This document shows positions 1 through 11,173 of a DNA stretch of 64,000 nt, piece by piece. The stretch lies in NCBI GenBank assembly GCA_034670405.1, contig JAXDDX010000001.1, forward strand, positions 13,067,501-13,131,500. Direction: 5' to 3'. The stretch comes from Hoplostethus atlanticus (lineage: Eukaryota > Chordata > Actinopteri > Trachichthyiformes > Trachichthyidae). Under the pieces are notes generated by a model that did not search any database, was not told where the DNA came from, and saw only the letters and a program-made list of their open reading frames with translations. A program made the translations under genes and the position numbers. Numbering within the stretch: the first letter of the stretch is position 1; the number at the start of each line of letters is the position of its first letter.

Positions 1-2100
1 GCTCCCATGTGGTGCACTAATATGCTAATTCTGGGATTTAGGGTGTGATCACACCTACGTTTTGATGTCTTTTCTCTCTAAAGGAATAAATGCTCCAAAC
101 TTTGGAGCCCAAAGCTGCTTTTATTGATAGGATTCATTAACAGGTTTATGCCTTTGAGATCCCTCAATAGCATCAAGCTTTTACTGCTGTGTGTGCGTGC
201 ATGTGTTTGTGTGTGTCTTGTTTGTATAGAACCAAGTATTTCACTTAGATTCAGGCTTTAGGCCTTAATAAAGAACACCATTTTAGTTACATACAGTTCA
301 GTAGAGTGGGGTGAAGGGAAAATACATCATCAGAGCAGGATCAATGTCACGAAAATGTGTTGCAGGTACATTCACTTCAGTATGACCAGCTAACAGTTTT
401 CTATTCTCTTTTCACCAAACATTACCTTTCCATAGGCTTAAACAATGCATTCAAACAATCTTGACGACACCATCATTTTGTGAAAATGATACACAAATAC
501 ATAAAGTACTACACACACCACTTATTAAGCCACCCAAGTAATACAAAAAGATATGTTAAGTTCCAGTTCCCAAGGTTTCAGATAAGAAATTTCAGTTTGT
601 CTCCTTGCGTTTGGCCTCATTGACAAATTTGCACAGCGGGGTGCAAGCAAGAATACTTGCTAGGAAAGTGGGAGAGCATGATTTATTTAGAGAGCTTTCT
701 CTTTGATTAATACAGCCCAAAACAATGAGCTGTTCTGAATTGATTTGAATCCTTTTTAATTATTTGTACATTTGATCGAGGGAACAGTGCGATAATCAAA
801 TGATATGCTTGAGTTTGATCTTACTAAGGCACATCACAAGCACTGCCATGGGATTGATCAAGTTAACAGAATGATATGGTACATTGTCAAAGGAAATTGA
901 TAAAAAAAATATATAGTCAAAGCCATACTTGTATAACAACTCAGTTCACCACAGTGTTATTTTCTTTATAAGTTTTATGCAAATACTCCAATTAAAATAC
1001 TTCTGAGGAAGAAAGCTCAATAATATCCTCTGAAGATAGAGTAGTACTTCTGTTTTCATGTAAGAGAGAACAAGGGGAAGGAGAATCCTCAATGCACAGT
1101 GTTATCTTTTGCCCGCGATTAAGTTGAAAAAGATTAAAAGTAACAAGAAACAAATACATATAATGTTGATTCATTTTACAGGTTTTTTTCCTCTTCCTTG
1201 TGAAATGACTTTTCACATTTGTTTAGTGATTTTACCAAAATGTGTTTTGGTAGGTTGGACTGAAATGTCAGTAACAAAGGTGTGGCTTGGGAACAACTTT
1301 ATGAAAGACAGATGATGTCCGTCTGTGTTGAAATACATGTGTGGATGGCACATCTGCTATACAGTGCAAAAAAACCCCAACTTTTTTAAATGCATGTAGC
1401 TGCAGTATGTAAGCTGACTGACACGTGGTGTGTTTTTAGATTTCAACAGTGATGAAAAACTACCGCAAATATTGTGAAATATTATTGTGAAACACACAGT
1501 AGGGGAACCTACGGAAAGAAACGCAGGAAAACACATCAAGGGTCAACGGTTCTCTGAATGACCAGATTATGTCTTTGTAGAGTGGGGAACCATAGGAACT
1601 GCACAAGAAGTTTGATATTCTCAGTTAATTGTGTGGGCAGTGTGTGCAGATTTTTGTACACAGTTATTAAGTCGTATTAAATCAAGTGAAATATTGATTG
1701 ACAATAGAGCTTTCATACAGGAATTCATCCTTCTGCAGATCGACAGTAGTCCTCCTCATCCATGTCCATGTCTCGATAGAACAGAATAACTCAGCTGAAA
1801 GAAGACAGCATTGCTGACAAAACCCTTTATCTGTATCATTGGGTTTCTTGGCATTGCTTACACAAAGTTGCAAAGAGGTTAGTTACTAAACATGTCCCAG
1901 TTTTTGTACATTATCATCAATACAGATTTGACAGAGGTGCATTTTTAAATGGTTGCATTCAGACCTGTCGGCTTGAAAACATTTACAGATGGTGATTAGA
2001 CGTGGTTTCAGTTGTCAGATGGTAGCAGACTCCCGGTGGAGCAGTGTGTGGTGTACACTTTGTAATGCCAGCCATGGTGACACACAGCTTGGAGGGATAT
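1..2100. other. non-coding stretch, no gene recognised
   Basis: AT-rich unique-looking sequence. All reading frames here are short (under 75 codons) and have no recognisable protein motif, and I see no splice-flanked coding segment. It could hold the untranslated end of a gene lying to the left of the window, but nothing in the sequence proves that. Confidence 0.5.
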
Positions 2101-2169
2101 GGAGAGATAGGGAACTAAAGAGACACAGTCAGGGTAGAGAAAGACAGGGAGAGAAGGAGTGTCGGGTTA

Positions 2170-2575
2170 AGAGATATAGATAGACAGCTAGAGAGAGAGA
2201 GCGAGAGAGAGACAAAGAAAGAAAGCAATCCAACAAGGCAGGGAGGGCACAGCAATATTCTCTCTTTAGTTCCCATCTGTGATATGAAAACCCCACCTCT
2301 CTATTAGAAAGTTTGGGCACAATACGCTTAGCTTAAGCTGCTCCTCCCCCGAGAGTTGCAAACTCATAAAAATGTCACCACAAAATAGAACAAAATAGGC
2401 TGTTTCCCCTGAAATGACTTCTGTTACAAAGGCAGCTGTGAGGCGCAAAGCAGGAGGAGGCAGCGGGGCTCCCGGGTGGATAACACTTACAGAGGGTATG
2501 AGGGTAGAAGATGGAGTGCACAGACAGGCAGCAGATTCGCCCCCCCCCCCCCCACCCAACCCCACCCAACCCCAC
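2170..2575. repeat. low-complexity block: GA-rich, then poly-C and CCCAAC repeats
   Basis: GA/GAAA-rich sequence at about 2189-2225 is followed, after a GC-richer stretch, by a run of about 14 C at 2540-2553 and then short tandem CACCCAACCC units up to about 2577. The reading frames over it (Gly-rich, Pro-rich) are repeat artefacts. Confidence 0.75.
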
Positions 2576-2599
2576 CTGTCAACTACTTTGAATCACCAG

Positions 2600-4600
2600 C
2601 ACGCGACCGTGTTTAACGTCCCAGGGGAGCTGTTGGAGAGCAGGTCACTGCTTGGCACACTGCTTGATCTAGAAGGATTGTTTATTGAAATAGAAAAGAG
2701 ACGGTGGAGATGATTCCCAGGTAGTTCAAGGTTAAAGCAGTGCGGCTCATGTGGAGATAAAGTGCAGAGATATGACTACGAAGACCGCGGGTCATTGTTG
2801 TGTTATGACGAGCAAAAACAATAGAAGTAATGAGAACTAAGAAAGTTGAGAAGTTGAGATCATGTTGACATCGTAATTAGGAAGTCACGAGGGAAATGCC
2901 TTCAAGTGATTTTGCTTTTGTGATTTTAATAAGCTTTTTCTATTGGCAAAGGAAGCTGACACGTCCCAGTGATACCCTTAAACACGTCATTCATCTGAAT
3001 AATACACTTGGGCCTTTATTAAACTTTTAGACACAAATTGAAAATAGGTTTTCACTCCCTGTGGAATGATAACGGGTGATTACTGCCATGTAACTGTGGA
3101 GCATCAAGTAGGTATATCAAAGGGTAAGTCATTTTCCAACACATGGACATCTAAAGAATGGCTCCCAGTTAGCTTTCCCTTCTCTCTTGTGAGGCATTAT
3201 TTTTATCTCCATCTTCTGTGGCACAAGATTTTGAAACTCATGTGCTGTTGAGTTTCTGGCAGGGGTTTGCTTTAGTTCAGTGAGAACTGTGCTCTTATTA
3301 CTTCTGGCACAGTGTGACTCAGGGATTGTCTTAAAGATATATATTTTTTTACCTAGGGGCTTCAAACTCTCAGTGGGATTACTTCATACCAGTAGTCAGT
3401 CTTGTCCGAAGCCGGTCAAAAACAACTCTGTCATGCAGGTTGAAGCTCTAACGTTATGATGAATTAAATACTCAGTGAGTAATCTGTGTCCCTCCACACA
3501 GATTACAGTACACCCAGTGGCTGTAACATCAGCATTGACATGGATGTCCTTGGTAATGGTGATCCATCGGTTTGCATCGCTGTAATCAATGTATATGTTT
3601 ATGAAAACGCTGTGTAAGCTTTCTGGTATTGCTTTCCTTGGAGTTTCTGCCTAATCCTATCTTAATCTGTATGCCACGTGTAGGGTGTAAATGGTCCACA
3701 CCCTGTTTGTTAACAGTAAATCAGAACATACACAACAAGCTCTACGTGGAAAGCGGTCGGTGGGGGTGTCAAAGGATGAGGGAACCCCAAGATAATTGGG
3801 TTTCTGTGCAGAAACTGAGGTGCCACTGAGGTGCCGGTTGTCAATTGACACAATTGATACAATGTCACCGAATGACCTCCTGTCCCCTTGACCATGTACA
3901 GTGTTTGTGCAGGAATATGAATTTTCTTATCGTATTTGACGCAGACGGCGACATACACGCCGCCATCCCCTCTGGCGCAAGGGATGGAATGTCAACCCTT
4001 AACGGCTACGCAGATACGGGTTGCATCCTCTTTTTGCGTTAGATAGACCCAGTATAGATTACTCTCTGATTGAGACCTGGTATTTGTACCAATCTTTCGT
4101 TTTCTGTAAACATTACTGTAAACTGTAAACATTTTTCAGACGATGCTGATTGAGTAAACATGCTTATAACCTTAATGATTGCAGGTCGTCCCGTGTTATT
4201 TACAGTGACCGACTCGTGTAGTGATCCCCCATACCTCTGGCATTGTCGATTTTGTCCTTATTCGGACTACTGCGTTCACAAATTTTGGCGTCCAACTCGC
4301 CTAACTCCAACACACCCAGTCACCCATCTCTCTGAGTATAATCTTTAAGTATGTTTAAATTTGAGTGTTGCAAACATTTTCATAAGAATTGATCACGTGG
4401 AAATGTGTATAACCATTTTTGATTTACAGGTTGCCCTTTGCCTTAACTTTTTTGCATTTTCTACATTTTATTTTACATTAATCATTGTAATCATTGTATA
4501 ATGTGATTTCTTAATCATAGAGAGAGTTTCAAGCCCTGGGTAATGGTAATTAGCTCCAGCTAGGTTGGCAACAGCTTAGCTGAACAGATGTATGTGATAC
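2600..4600. other. non-coding stretch
   Basis: No coding exon or structured repeat could be supported. The segment just left of the LTR at 4623 could contain decayed internal sequence of the same element, but I could not recognise any gag, pol or env motif in it. Confidence 0.4.
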
Positions 4601-4622
4601 CGATGGTATCAAAGGGGGGAAC

Positions 4623-5099
4623 TGTGGAAGAATTTATGTATCATGTGTTGATTTTCTTTCCTTAGTGTAGCTTTTAGGAGCTTTTAGGTGTAACATGATT
4701 GAGGTGTGCATGTGTGAAAGTGTTTTGTGTTCTGGTTCAGAAGTTCATACATGACACTAGGCACTGACTAAGGGCCCGGTGGGCCATAGGTCAGGATTCG
4801 TATAACCCATACTAGAAGGCCTGTCCCATGAGGGGCACTGGAGAGCCCTTGCCCAGGACACTTTCACACAGCACACATTGTTCAGACTAAACTATTAGAA
4901 CGACCTTGCAGATGTGTAGAAGCTACCCCCCCTTGTTTTTCTTAGCTTTATAATCTCTGTTCAGTGGCTTCTCTGGCAGAGATCTGCATACCATACCATG
5001 TGTGTGTATCTCTCCTGAACTCAGTATTTTGTGTGAATAAATGTACTCAAGTAATTCATGACTCAAATACTTTTTGTCAAGATCTGAATTTATTCAACA
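4623..5099 (+). mobile_element. probable retroviral-type LTR (solo or 3' LTR)
   Basis: A polypurine tract (AAAGGGGGGAA, about 4611-4621) sits directly before a TGTGG start at 4623, the arrangement at the junction of a retroviral polypurine tract with a 3' LTR. Inside are a TATA-like TTTATAAT at about 4949 and an AATAAA signal at about 5037, in the order expected for U3-R-U5. The right edge is a guess: a CA occurs at 5098-5099. I found no clear target-site duplication and no recognisable coding remnants upstream. This is an inference from layout; it could be chance. Confidence 0.45.
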
Positions 5100-5542
5100 T
5101 ATCTGTAAGCTGGTATAAGAAAGGGCCGACCGAGATAGATGGATATAGATGGAGATAGATGGTGGCACACTGCATGCATTCATGAAATAAATTAAACATC
5201 TGACTTGACTCGTCTGTTACAGTTGTTTACTTCACAACAGCATACAGCACAGTGAGAAGTGAGAAAACACCAAACATTTAGCGGTGGTTTATGGTGGTTG
5301 TATTTTACATTAGGTTTAGACCAATATATCAGGTCACTATTGGCCTTTTATTAAAAATTGGATACATTGTTGTCAATGGTGGCTCCCTGACCACAGCTAT
5401 TTACAACTACATTTAAAGGTAGTAATGTAGTCCAGAGTTTCCCATATCATTGAATAGGTGTAGTGGGTCACCCTGCCTTAAGGAGCTGCTAACTCACCTA
5501 AAAGAGTTTTGTTTCAACAGAGAGTTAAATGCTGTTTCAAAG

Positions 5543-5666
5543 GCAACCTGTCCAGGGTGTTTCTCTGCCTTTGACGCAATGCATGCTGGGATAGGCTCCA
5601 ATCCCTCATGGCCCTGAATAGGAATAAGCAGGTAGAGAAAATGAATGAATGAAGGAATGAATGAGC
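5543..5666 (+). repeat. SINE/L2-like 3' tail, common fish dispersed repeat
   Basis: The segment reads AACCTGTCCAGGGTGT..., then GGGATAGGCTCC, then a CCCTGAATAGGAATAAGCAGG-like core ending in ATGA/ATGAATGA units. This ordered set of phrases is the 3' end of a retroposon family very common in fish genomes. A short copy in opposite orientation is present at 58070-58103. Confidence 0.7.
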
Positions 5667-6735
5667 TCATATGTAAAAGATCTTCTTTCAAAAAAGGTGT
5701 CTGCAGAGCAAAATCGTCAATGTTAATCTAACTAGCTGAGAGTGTAAAACTCAACATCATGGTGTATTTATGTAAGTCCACGCCATCAGAGTAATGTTTC
5801 TGTCACCCCAGAAACATGTCAGCTCTCTGAGTGGACAAACAACACTTGTCACTGAATAACCATGCTAATTAACATTGAAAAATCTTCTGTGTGCTATTCT
5901 TGTTGGCTTGGAGTCTGGGAGGTCTTGACTGATAAGACAACCATACAAACCATGAATGTGAGGAAGAGAGAGAAGGCACAACATGGTACCATAGCAACAG
6001 ATCAGTACACTGATGGAAAATTTCTTTTGAGTTTATTTTATTATTTGTTCCATGAGTGTATGAAAAAGAGGTCCTCAGAGAGAGGGCTTGGCCAGGACAG
6101 GGCAAACAGTCTTTTGCCTCAGAGTACATTTAGAAGTGTAAATATAGAATGCTTGGTAAGTGTTGGAGAAAGACCTACCATCCACCAGTCTGCTGTATTG
6201 GGCTTTACCATGCCAGCCTCAGGACATGCTGTCTGCCTCAGTACCACAGTTCTCTGGTCCAAATTACAGCGATTCCGTCGTCATTTGACTGGATTGGAGG
6301 CAGGCTGCTGCAAACATGATATTTCTCTCTGGACCAGCAGGTGGCCAGGGCAACTGGGTGGCTCTAATTGGGGGAGAGCAGCAGGGTTCCTCCTCCAGCC
6401 CACCACCACGGTGGTCAATACAAGGAACAAGCCCTAAGCAGGAACAGAGGGTTCTGTGCTTGCTTGGCCACAGCTGATATACACAGCAAATATAATCAGA
6501 GGAAAAGAAAGAAAACAAGGGATGGTTGGAGAGCAACTGTGATGGCAACGAGGGTCAGGAGAGTCAATCAATCATATTGGGAGCCTTCACTTGAAAATGA
6601 ATAGCTCATTTAAAAACTAGACTAAAGAATTGTCCACGGCCCTGGTCTCAGCTGACTACGAGCGTCAGTACGAACTATCCTTAACTGCCTATGCTCTGGA
6701 CTACTCTATTCAGCAACGTTTGCACAGTTGATATA
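5667..6735. other. non-coding stretch with one long but unconvincing frame
   Basis: A 191-codon frame covers 5862-6437 on the plus strand. It has no domain, no homologue I recognise, low-complexity composition, and overlapping antisense frames of similar quality, so I do not call it a gene. Confidence 0.5.
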
Positions 6736-7932
6736 CAGTGGCGGCTGGTGCTTTTTTCTCCAGGGGGGGCTATACCAAAAATCAAGCAAACATGTACTAA
6801 GGTATCATCAGTGTATTTAAATAAATGAAAAGGCCTTTATTTGTATTTGCTGAGCTGAATGAACATTTGTTGTAATGAAACGTGCTTAAGGTAAGTTAAG
6901 GTACTTCAATTAGTGCAAATTCTTTATAATAATTAGCTTTTATACTACAATATGTAATGGTGAAAGACTAAAGTAAGCGAAAAGTGCCTCGATAAGTGCA
7001 AAAGAAATCTGACAACACAAAACCCTGAGAAAATGGCATAAAATTATGAACACAGTAAGACCTAATAGAAAATAACATTTAAGAAAAAAATAAATTAATA
7101 TGGTATTACATTTGAAATACCCAGAGGCATCAAAAAGCTGAGTGAACTGGCTCAAAGCGATATGACTTTGCCACCTGTGGCTTCAACCTTTTGTACATAC
7201 ATTTTGCCCTTCTCTCCTTGAGAGATGCAAATTTCTCAATGACTCTATGGCACCACAAAACTTGACACAGTTTATTATTTTAGACAGGATGTGCCTGTTT
7301 TTGTCAACCTCTTCATTATGCTTACAGATCCCTATCCTGTAGCCTTCATCAAGCTGAGCAGCTATGTTTACTTTCCCAAACATTTGCTTTTGTTTTTTCT
7401 AATATGTGGCTTAAATCATTCAAACCTGTCTGAATCCATGCTGGGTCTGTGACCTGTCGTTTGAAAAAAGATGCAGGGAAAGCAAAATAAAGCATTGGTG
7501 TCACTACATGCAATTAGCCAAGCCTTCCTACTAAACCAGCTCCTTGAAAACGACCGAGTATATTGTTTCATTCTGGCGCATTTTATGTCAGATGTACCAC
7601 GAGCCACTCGCTCTCTGCTGCCAACCAGTGGTTGGTGGTGTGTAAATCAGCTCCTATCTCTTGTATTGAAGAGGAGCGAACTGTGCATGTACAATTTATA
7701 ACGAGAGTCAATGGGCAAAGATTCTCGCCCCAGATACGTGACCTAGCAGTAACTTTAGACAACGTAGAACAATTTTAATCTACATTTTATTGCGGATTAT
7801 ACATTTTACTCACTAACTATATAATATTTACCTCGCTCATTTAAAACATTTTAAAGTCTTATTCAATGAAGTCTAGGATGTGGGGAGTGGTGGGGCGGCG
7901 CCCTAGCGCCCTCTATTGGCCAGCCGCCACTG
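6736..7932 (-). mobile_element. decayed non-autonomous hAT DNA transposon with transposase remnants
   Basis: Perfect 13-bp terminal inverted repeats (CAGTGGCGGCTGG at 6736-6748 and its complement at 7920-7932) enclose 1.2 kb. On the minus strand two remnants of a hAT transposase lie in N-to-C order. One (7416-7607) carries a TTF-type zinc-finger-like stretch, ALFCFPCIFF. The next (7183-7383) has NRHILSKIINCVKFCGA, typical of the following part of the same proteins. The catalytic core and the C-terminal dimerisation region are missing, so the copy cannot be autonomous. Flanking 8-mers match only weakly (5 of 8 if the repeat is extended by one base), suggesting an old insertion. The family assignment rests on my recognition of the zinc-finger region. 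Confidence 0.8.
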
Positions 7933-8439
7933 TATCAATATCCTCAGTATATACTGTATGTACAGGATATAACAGTTATGATTATGAGATGTGCCTACAC
8001 ACATTGTCACTTTTCCTGTACTGTACATAATCTTCCTCTTCCTCCATAATATGTACAGATGTGCAGATTTGAGCAGCAGATTTGCTTCTAGGCCTTCAGA
8101 AACAAGGGGCATATTTTCAGAAGTAGCTCATATGTAATATGTCTTTTTTCAAAAGATGTGTCTGCTGTTCTTACGTCAAGGAATTTATGCTCCCTGGTTG
8201 TAGATGCACTCTTGACTGACAAGAGAGAGGCTTTAGGATAGGCTTTCTGCCAAACATTGTCATTGATGACGTTTGCACTGCGTTGACCGGGTCTCTCCAG
8301 CCACGGCTTTACCCAAATGTTGGTGTTTTTTCTTTTTTTTTTGTCAATGCATATTAATATATGTTGCATTAATGTGAATATTAACACATCAATACATATC
8401 GATTCATGGTGGATCCGGTTGAGTCAGCAGGATAATCTC

Positions 8440-8512
8440 AAGTCAAGTTTATTTATGTAGCCCTTCATCACAAAGCATGTCGCAAAGGACTTTACAGAGA
8501 ACGAGCCTACCT
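8440..8512 (+). repeat. dispersed fish repeat fragment
   Basis: AAGTCAAGTTTATTTATGTAG followed by CCCTTCATCACAAAG and CAAAGGACTTTACAGAGA is a phrase set widely repeated in teleost genomes. The source element is not identifiable from this piece. Confidence 0.55.
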
Positions 8513-9640
8513 ACGTTTAACTAATCAACAATTAATCAACAATCAACAAAATGATGAAATCTGTCATGATGTGTGAAAGTTGGGATTCTCTTCCTTTGTA
8601 GTCCAACTAGATGAAATGAAAGTCGGCCTCAAGTTGATCTTAGTTCAAGCAGTTTCATACACACGTGTGGACAGAGACGAACATCACCAAACAAGGCAAA
8701 GCTTGAGTCTGTGTCTAACAAAGGGATCTTATATAGGATCAATGTATACATTCCAAAGACATGACTTCATCCCTGGCTGGATATCTTCTCCATATATGTC
8801 TCAGGGACTCCTACTCGTGGATTTGTCCACACAGCCCTGTGACCCATCCAGTCCTAATACCAGATGTTTCTTCCCAGTATCCCTATAAATGAGGTTAATA
8901 TGAATGAGTTAATATCCAATGATACAAGCAAACACAGCACACTAATGTAGTGTATGCAGGAGACATCATCTTCCTCACTCTTCCTCTCCGGACCAGACAG
9001 AATACACAGCGACACCCAAAGACTAACACATTCCTCTCCCAGGGCCTTTTGGTCAGGTCAGGACCCCTGCCGGGCTCCTAGGGACCCCAGGAACCCCCCT
9101 CTCTCGGCAAAAGGTGGATTTCCCCATAAAACCGTCAAAAGTGACACTTTGCAGGTTTTACTAGCCGCTCTGGTGCCATTTGGAGATGGGACCATTGATA
9201 AGGGCCGGGGAAATGGACTTACTTTGCATTCCAAAGGGGGGGGACAGACTAAGAGAACAAAGAGTTCTGCAATACACTGTATATATATGATTTCTGCATG
9301 TGTTCTATTAAATGTGAATAACACATCCTGTGGCGGATGATGTACCCTACTCCCCAATGTATTATCTTGCTTATTCAAGGCACACAGCGTGTGTTATTAA
9401 GATTTTTGGTTTACTCGCCAGCGTTTTGTGGTAAGACAGTGATGTTTGGTATCATACAGACACATTTGTTGTAAGGGGATTAAATATGTCACTTGCATCC
9501 CCAAAGGGTCAAGAAAAACAATGTTTTCCAAACCTGAGCTGGAAATGCAGTTTTAGGAAAATGGGAATCACCGAGCATCCGGTTGTAAATCTGATGCATG
9601 CAAATGAGGGAAACACCTACTCTCCTGACTTGCCATAAAG
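8513..9640. other. non-coding stretch
   Basis: Unique-looking sequence with a GC-richer part at about 9050-9240. Overlapping frames on both strands (up to 128 codons) show no protein family signature and are treated as chance. Confidence 0.4.
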
Positions 9641-10680
9641 CCCTCTGAGCCCTTTGGCTCGCTCTCTTACGAACTCTCTCTCTCACGAAATCTCACGAAC
9701 TAAGAACTACGAAACTAAGTTTGAACCTGGCTCCAAGCTCTTCTACAAGCAACTACCAGATCAGCTCTACGGTGAATATCGACGAGGCGCCCGCTCGAAT
9801 TCACTCAACCTGATCCAGAAGACTACGCAACCAAATCAGAAGCCAGCCGCTCCGCTACTCTGCTACCTGAACGACGTGTGCCAACACATCGACCCTTCCC
9901 TCTATCTTCACTGAGGTGAACTGTTGGCACGACCACCCTGACGAACCAAGGCCCCGGACCGCACTCCACAACGGCCCTCCTGACATCGACTGGCCCAGCC
10001 CCACACGTGCGTGTGTTTACCTGGCTACTACGACTGCGCAACGGTTGCCCCGGAGACGAGGACGCCGCTGACACCCTACCAACCAGACGGTAACCAGCTT
10101 TCTTGTTGATGCACGGGTGATGCAAAGGCAGTGTTGAACTGTGAAAGTGAGGTTAGAATATTCTCTCTCTCTCTCTCTCTACGCTGTCCCTTTCCTTTGG
10201 TCCCAAGTCTCTCGGAAACGGTCAGCTGTCCTCCAAGTCATCTTTCGCTGTTGCTACGGTATCACCATTAGACGCATTACAGCTCAGGTCGTCTTGTCTG
10301 TGCCAACTTCCTTGCCATCTTTGATCCCAATATCATTTGCCACTCGTATTTGATATATCCTCTGCCACTGTTTAGCTTCCTATCTTATTTGATATATCCT
10401 CTGCCACTGTTTATCTTGCTTTCTTGTTTGCCAGTTGTATTGCCATTGCCTGTTTTAGTTTACTATACATGTGTTCATTTTATTAGTGTTTGTTTTACTT
10501 AGTTAATAAAATCTTTGATTTATAAAGAACTGGCTTTTGTGTGTCATTGATATATCCTGGACATGAAGGTAGAAAATCACTGAAATCTAGAGCTAACTTC
10601 TTCTGATTATTAGACTGATATCATTATAAAGAGACTATTCCAGTGTAAACTGGTGGTGCCCCGTAAGTGTTAATTAATAA
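9640..10680 (+). mobile_element. LTR-like retroelement segment
   Basis: A moderately GC-rich first half is followed by a CT run (10165-10182), a 27-bp direct repeat (TTTGATATATCCTCTGCCAC at 10349 and again at 10390), an AATAAA signal at about 10505, and then CTGGTGGTGCCCCGTAAG at about 10650, which resembles the leader or primer-site start after a fish Gypsy-type LTR. No coding region follows in the window. Both boundaries are uncertain and the class is inferred from layout only. Confidence 0.35.
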
Positions 10681-11093
10681 GATATTAATTACTAAGAATA
10701 ATTTCAATAATTGTCAATTTCAAGAATTGACCAAATAGTCTCATCGTTCATAACGACGCTCAACACACTACACTAATCATATAATTATCATGTCTCAGTC
10801 TATAAATTCAATGTGTGTGATGCAATGCATTTTCAAAATTGGTCCGGAAAAAAAGTAGTCTAGTGTGTCCTAGTCGTCTAGTGTGTGACCTACTTTTCCC
10901 TCCAAAAAAGCAAGAGAACAAATGTAATGTCTGTGACGGATCTGTCTTTCAAGGGGTCCAGCGTAAAATGAATGATATTGCTATGTGTGGGAAGTGGGTT
11001 AAGTAAACATCAACTAAAGTCCATGACTGTGACTGAAGTCTATTATCTGTGGCCTTTGTGTTAGGGGTCTAACTTGTGCTTCCTAAACTGCAG

Positions 11094-11147
<54 letters not shown>

Positions 11148-11173
11148 GTGCGTGCGTGTGTGTGTGTGTGTGT
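11094..11173. repeat. GT microsatellite
   Basis: Nearly uninterrupted TG dinucleotides, with a few GC interruptions toward the right end. Confidence 0.95.

Noticed and set aside
5862-6437. 191-codon plus-strand frame
   Set aside because: No domain or family signature, competing antisense frames of similar length, no splice context.
6728-7941. 8-bp target duplication for the 6.7-kb hAT element
   Set aside because: Best alignment of the flanks matches only 5 of 8 bases, too weak to claim.
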